Source: Salvia splendens (taxonomy: Eukaryota > Streptophyta > Magnoliopsida > Lamiales > Lamiaceae). From it: DNA of 64,000 bases. The DNA lies in the NCBI RefSeq assembly GCF_004379255.2, contig NC_056042.1, positions 30,359,928 through 30,423,927 of the forward strand, in the 5' to 3' direction. The position numbers and the translations under genes were made by a program. This document shows positions 59,878-64,000 of the stretch, one piece after another (the stretch's first letter is position 1; each line of letters starts with the position of its first letter). The notes under the pieces were generated by a model. It did not search any database, had not been told where the DNA came from, and was given only the letters and a program-made list of their open reading frames with translations.

Positions 59878-61435
59878 ACTACAAAAGCCATTGCCAAATA
59901 TTAGAGAATGAAAAAAATTGGTTGGCATCTCTACAACATATACTTTCCTAAATTAGTGTCATAACAAGTAATCGTTATCATTCAAACTTCTGCCCAAATC
60001 CTTACGTAGATTATCATTGGTGTTTGATTCTAATTGTAAATTGTACATGATATCATTACACAAATAATACTACAAAAGATATAGCAGACTAGCAGTTGAC
60101 AAGCAGAACATTGCATCATTTCCTTTAGCAAATTATTCAACTTTATGAGAAAAGAAAATCTATCCACCTATCAGCAAGATAATCTGCAGCCTATCCAAAT
60201 CACACGAGCAATAAAATACCAATATAAACTAGTCAATGTTTGCCTAGTTGAGAATGGTAAATGATATTCTCACAACAAGTATACAACAAGAATCATTCGC
60301 CATTTCCTCATCTAGCTAAAAGAGCACCTATACTCTTTGGAGGCTGGCCGAGTACTGAGATAAAATAGAAAATTATAAACTCGGCTTATATTTGTTGCAT
60401 ATTTGTTCCATATTTCAATCCGACTGGTAAGACACAAAAAGACTTGTAAATTATAGTCAGATAAACAGAAGCAAGCCCAATATAAAGACCCAATTTTTAT
60501 ATTTTTTATTTTGTTCTATTATTTTCTAAATTTTGAAGGAGGCAGCCAAGTACAATCTAAACAAAGTACTATCAATTTTTGCATAAAGCAAACAACAAGT
60601 AAACATAAATGAGAGTACTTCAACAACGGAAACGAAAAACAATGAATTCACAAAAAAAGGAGAAAGAAGAAAACTCTTTTTACCCCAAAATTGACCTCAA
60701 ATGTCTTCAAATCGCCCCTCAGACCTAAAGATTATTCATTTTCCCATCCGAATTCCGACTTAAAGCTCAAATCAACCCTAAACCCTGCCGTAGATCCCCA
60801 TCTTAAGCTCCGATTCGGTGCTAAATTCACTCAAATATCGATTTTTTTCTGGAGGAATTTCACTCGGTCAAAAGGTACCTGAAACTTGCTTCAAATTCAC
60901 AGAATTGTAGCAGAGTTACCTCACATTCCTATTGATGTTTTTCACTGCAACGGACAATTTGTGGATAATAATATCTTGTTATTTTCAAGGAAAAAATAAT
61001 TGCAAGTAAATGTTGGGATTCGTTATATGGTAGTAGCTCTCTAATGAAGTAAACATGGGCCCACTTGCTGACAATCTTTTTTATTAACATAATTATACTA
61101 CTATTAATGCATTTTATTACTATATTTTATTATTATTAATCTAATTTAACAGTCTCGCATGTTAAGTATGCATTATAAAACACTTTCCTCCTAGGGGCCA
61201 GTTTGGTTAGTCGTAAAACGAATTAAACTGTCCATTTTCTCTTTTATTTATTCTTGTTTGGTTAAATTGCTTTAATGGTGTCAAAACGGATAGCGGATGT
61301 CAAAACTTACCTGACCTTGTGCCCAACAAATATCAAGTACCGGCCATCTGTTTTTTAGGGTTGGGTACGGTTGCGAGGAGTGAAGGTGTTAGAAATTATA
61401 TATTATGATTTTTTTAACTTCGGATTTTGTCTAGG
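59878..61435. other. 5' region of the MAP kinase gene
   Basis: AT-rich, no other gene. A pyrimidine/purine-mixed segment at 60640-60900 could be a leader exon followed by a 5' intron, but the borders cannot be fixed from sequence alone. Confidence 0.35.
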
Positions 61436-61696
61436 CTCCCTCCGTTTCTAAAAGTTTCTCCCATTTTTCTATTTATATTTATCCCATAAAATTTGTAAAA
61501 TTTCACTTTTGATCATTTTTAGTAATTGACCTCATATTCTACTAACTCATTCTTACTCACATTTTATTATAAAACTTATAAAAATAATATATAAAAGTAT
61601 GACTCACATTCCACTAACTTTTTCAACTCACTTTTCATTATATTTTTTAAAACTTGTGCCGGGTCAAAGTGTGATAATATTTGGGGACGGAGGGAG
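61436..61696. mobile_element. Stowaway-like MITE
   Basis: 261 bp starting CTCCCTCCGTTTCTAAAAG and ending TTTGGGGACGGAGGGAG, followed by TA. The left TA is not preserved. Confidence 0.72.
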
Positions 61697-61721
61697 TAAT
61701 ATATAATTTCTATATTTAATA

Positions 61722-61971
61722 CTCCCTCTGTCCCATAAAAATATGGGCGGATGAGATGGCACGAGAATTAAGATAAAATTGGTAAAGTAAGAGAGATGAG
61801 GAGAATAGTATGGTAAAGTAAGATAGAGGAGGGGAATGATAGTTAAAGTAGAGTTAGTAAATAGTGAGACCTACATTATTAAATTGATATTACTTTTCAA
61901 AAATGGAATGTACATATTTTTGTGGGATAGATGAAAATGGAAAGTGCACATATTTTTATGGGACGGAGGGA
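61722..61971. mobile_element. Stowaway-like MITE (second, adjacent)
   Basis: 250 bp starting CTCCCTCTGTCCCATAAAAA and ending TTTTTATGGGACGGAGGGA, after TA. Only 25 bp separate it from the previous MITE. Confidence 0.75.
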
Positions 61972-62089
61972 TTATAAAATTGAAAGATATTTTTTAGTTA
62001 TCTATATTATAAAAATAATCAATGAAACATCAGAGAACATGCAATTAATCAAACAAACCCTGAGCCACGTAGGCCCGACTCCAAACCAG

Positions 62090-62306
62090 GGCTCTGATAC
62101 CACCACTGAGAGGGTTTGGTGGTGAACACCTGAATCCACATTAGTATGAATGATATTATCCACTTTAAGCAAAGTCCTTACAATTTTACTCTAAGGAAAC
62201 TTCCCAAAATACTACCTCTTATTAATAAAGTTGGGATAGTCTATATATATTATTTGCAACTCTACTCATTATCTGATATGGGATATAGTTTACACTCCCA
62301 ATATCA
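62090..62306 (-). mobile_element. LTR remnant with initiator-Met primer site
   Basis: On the minus strand a 200-bp LTR-like stretch from TGATATTGGGAG to CCCTCTCA is followed after 4 bases by TGGTATCAGAGCC (62102-62090), the exact plant primer site. The internal domain and second LTR are gone. The short LTR fits a small Copia or TRIM-type element. Confidence 0.6.
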
Positions 62307-62656
62307 AATTTTCGAAATATAGTTGAGGTTTAAATTGATTCCGTATATAGTTCAAATTTAAATTGATTTTATCTGAAATAAAGTAATATCGTTATGTCGA
62401 GTTATATATAATAAAAATTCTAAAAGTGGCATATAACTTTTTTTGCGACAGAATTTATCACCCAATCCATTTTGTAAGGACCTCAATAATTTGAATATTT
62501 AATCAGTATTATCGCTAGTTGATGACAATTTTTAGAAAATAAAGTATTCAAAATCGGAGAAGCAAATTACCAAAAAATCAGTGGGAGAGTTACAAAAATG
62601 TCACTCTCGAAAATGTCTATCCAAACTGCAAAATATCGCACACTCCACTAATCGTT

Positions 62657-62658
<2 letters not shown>

Positions 62659-62692
<34 letters not shown>
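62659..62692. repeat. CT microsatellite in the BBD leader region
   Basis: 17 CT units. CT-rich tracts near plant transcription starts are common. Confidence 0.95.
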
Positions 62693-62693
<1 letters not shown>

Positions 62694-62730
62694 AATGTGT
62701 ATACATTTATGAAAAGGAAGAATCCCTTAT

Positions 62731-62770
62731 CTCCTTCTCCTTCTCCTTCTCCTTCTCCTTCTCCTTCTTC
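62731..62770. repeat. CTCCTT hexamer microsatellite
   Basis: About six CTCCTT units, 40 bp after the CT tract, in the presumed 5' leader of the BBD gene. Confidence 0.9.
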
Positions 62771-63543
62771 TCTTCTCTCTCACACAATTTGATCCTTTTC
62801 GTTTATCCAGACTTCTTGTCGGTTGTTACCTATCCGTTACTCTCCACTCCCCTCTCATCTCTTCCATTATTGCTCCTCAAATCAATATGTTTCTCCAATT
62901 CTGATTCATTATTGGAAATTTACGGGGATTCAGCACTATTCCTGTTTTCTAAGAAGAATCGGTGGTTTTTTCAGGTGTGATCATAGGGAATTTCGCTATT
63001 TCATCGAATAATTGATTTCTGGGTCAACAATTTTCTGAGAGTGCGAGAAAGTGAGCACTAAAAAGTTGCCTTATGATTGATTTATATATTTAATATTGAG
63101 AAATATTTGTGTCTTTTGACTTGATAAAACTTTCTGGGCTTAATTCGGTATTGGATGACGTTTTTTATTTAATGATAGTGAAAAAGGGAAGATTTTGCTA
63201 TTGTTGTTTGTTCTGAATTTTTGTAGTTTGTGCTGCTGATATTTTGTCATTAGCGATTTGAGGTAAAATTGTTAAGTCATCATATATGATCCCGTAGTAC
63301 TTAATTGTGTATGGTTTGTATTTGTTTTTCAGCATATCAGGCGCAAATGATTATTCTCCCTGAAATGTGCTTATTTGGGGAATTAATAAAACAATTCTAT
63401 AATGTAGTAAAAATTGTCTAGAATCACTGGAAGTTGTTTATGGAGTACTTATATAGCTTTGATTCTCATTAGATTCACATGTTATGCTTATATTTTAAAT
63501 TTTAATTCAGTTATTATTTCTTATGCTTTGTGAAGAAATTACG

Positions 63544-63832
63544 ATGGCTTCTCTACAAGGCCCAGTTGTTAGCCCTGTAGTCTGTGCAAAGCAAACAGGA
63601 CCTTCTGTGGCTGTTAATTCACCCTTACTGAAAGCTAAACTAATTAAAAGTGGATTCTTGGGGCTTAGAGGGCTTGGCTACAGCAGGGGTAATGCGGGTA
63701 ACTGGAAGCATTCCAGGAAGTGCAGAACAACACAGTGTAGCTTCAGTTCATCATCAAATGGGAATGGTAGCATGGCAGGGAATTCCAGTGAGAACGACGC
63801 TGATTATGTGAATTCAAGTGTGGTTGAAGCTG
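63544..63832 (+). CDS. BBD: bifunctional nuclease BBD, first coding exon (partial)
   Basis: The exon starts MASLQGPVVSPVVCAKQ and ends NDADYVNSSVVEA with codon 97 split at the GTAAGT donor after 63832. The N-terminal 60 residues are Ser/Lys/Arg rich and low in acids, and CSFSSSSNGNGSMAGN followed by ENDADYVNSSVVEA is the signature of plant BBD (bifunctional nuclease in basal defense) proteins. These have DNase/RNase activity and are linked to jasmonate and pathogen responses. The catalytic domain lies in later exons outside the window. The long CT-rich region from 62650 is probably the promoter and a leader exon, with an intron before the ATG. Confidence 0.85.
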
Positions 63833-64000
63833 GTAAGTAGTATTGTCATGCTATGTTTTCTGGTGCATGAGGCATGAGTGGACTGGTTGGTGATGTTGCA
63901 CATGAAACTGTAAGCTAGCAGTAATGCTTTTGTTAACATTGATTCAACTTTCTTAATATCGAATTTTATAATGATGATCATTCTTATGATATGAACTTGT

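Noticed and set aside
60691..60882. 63-codon frame upstream of the MAP kinase
   Set aside because: On the opposite strand to the kinase, in its probable leader region, with no protein features.

Overview
The window is nuclear DNA of a flowering plant, almost certainly a eudicot and probably in or near the mint family. Genes are split by GT-AG introns. The spacers are AT-rich and packed with plant transposons. Recognisable families include RADIALIS-like MYB proteins, a group C MAP kinase, plastid HflX, an S1-type bZIP and a BBD nuclease. The last exon of a monoterpene synthase has a Lamiaceae-like C-terminus. The family placement is inference.

Layout. 0-5.3 kb: a cystatin-like gene (+), a RADIALIS-like gene (-), and a junk locus joining a hAT transposase scrap to the last exon of a terpene synthase. 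5.8-22.3 kb: one Copia retrotransposon (minus strand, 5-bp target-site duplication CGAGT) that landed inside a hAT transposase gene. It was later hit by three solo LTRs of one family and by a Harbinger-type DNA element, and a 3.04-kb internal piece was then tandemly duplicated. 22.3-24.3 kb: the rest of the hAT coding region and a second RADIALIS-like gene (-). 24.9-32.1 kb: a cluster of Harbinger-type elements with TTA/TAA duplications, comprising two families of ORF1-only elements, MITEs and an 829-bp foldback. 32.5-36.4 kb: a tandem repeat and a 2.7-kb Helitron. 38.4-44.8 kb: a 5'-truncated HflX gene (+), then a bZIP gene (-) split by a 3.15-kb Copia that lacks reverse transcriptase. 45.1-51 kb: a Harbinger MITE carrying a solo LTR, and a Stowaway MITE carrying a Harbinger MITE. 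51.3-57.5 kb: a 6.2-kb Helitron with a helicase remnant. 58.0-59.9 kb: a MAP kinase gene (-) with a one-base frameshift at the APE motif. 61.4-62.3 kb: two Stowaway MITEs and an LTR remnant. 62.6-64.0 kb: 5' region and first coding exon of a BBD nuclease gene (+), cut by the window edge.

The genes do not form a pathway; this is a transposon-rich stretch with scattered host genes. Several are damaged: bZIP split by Copia, MAPK frameshifted, HflX and terpene synthase truncated, one RADIALIS paralog with an early stop. I found no CRISPR array, rRNA, tRNA or clearly new molecular system. The main value of the window is its layered insertion history, which can be read from exact target-site duplications.
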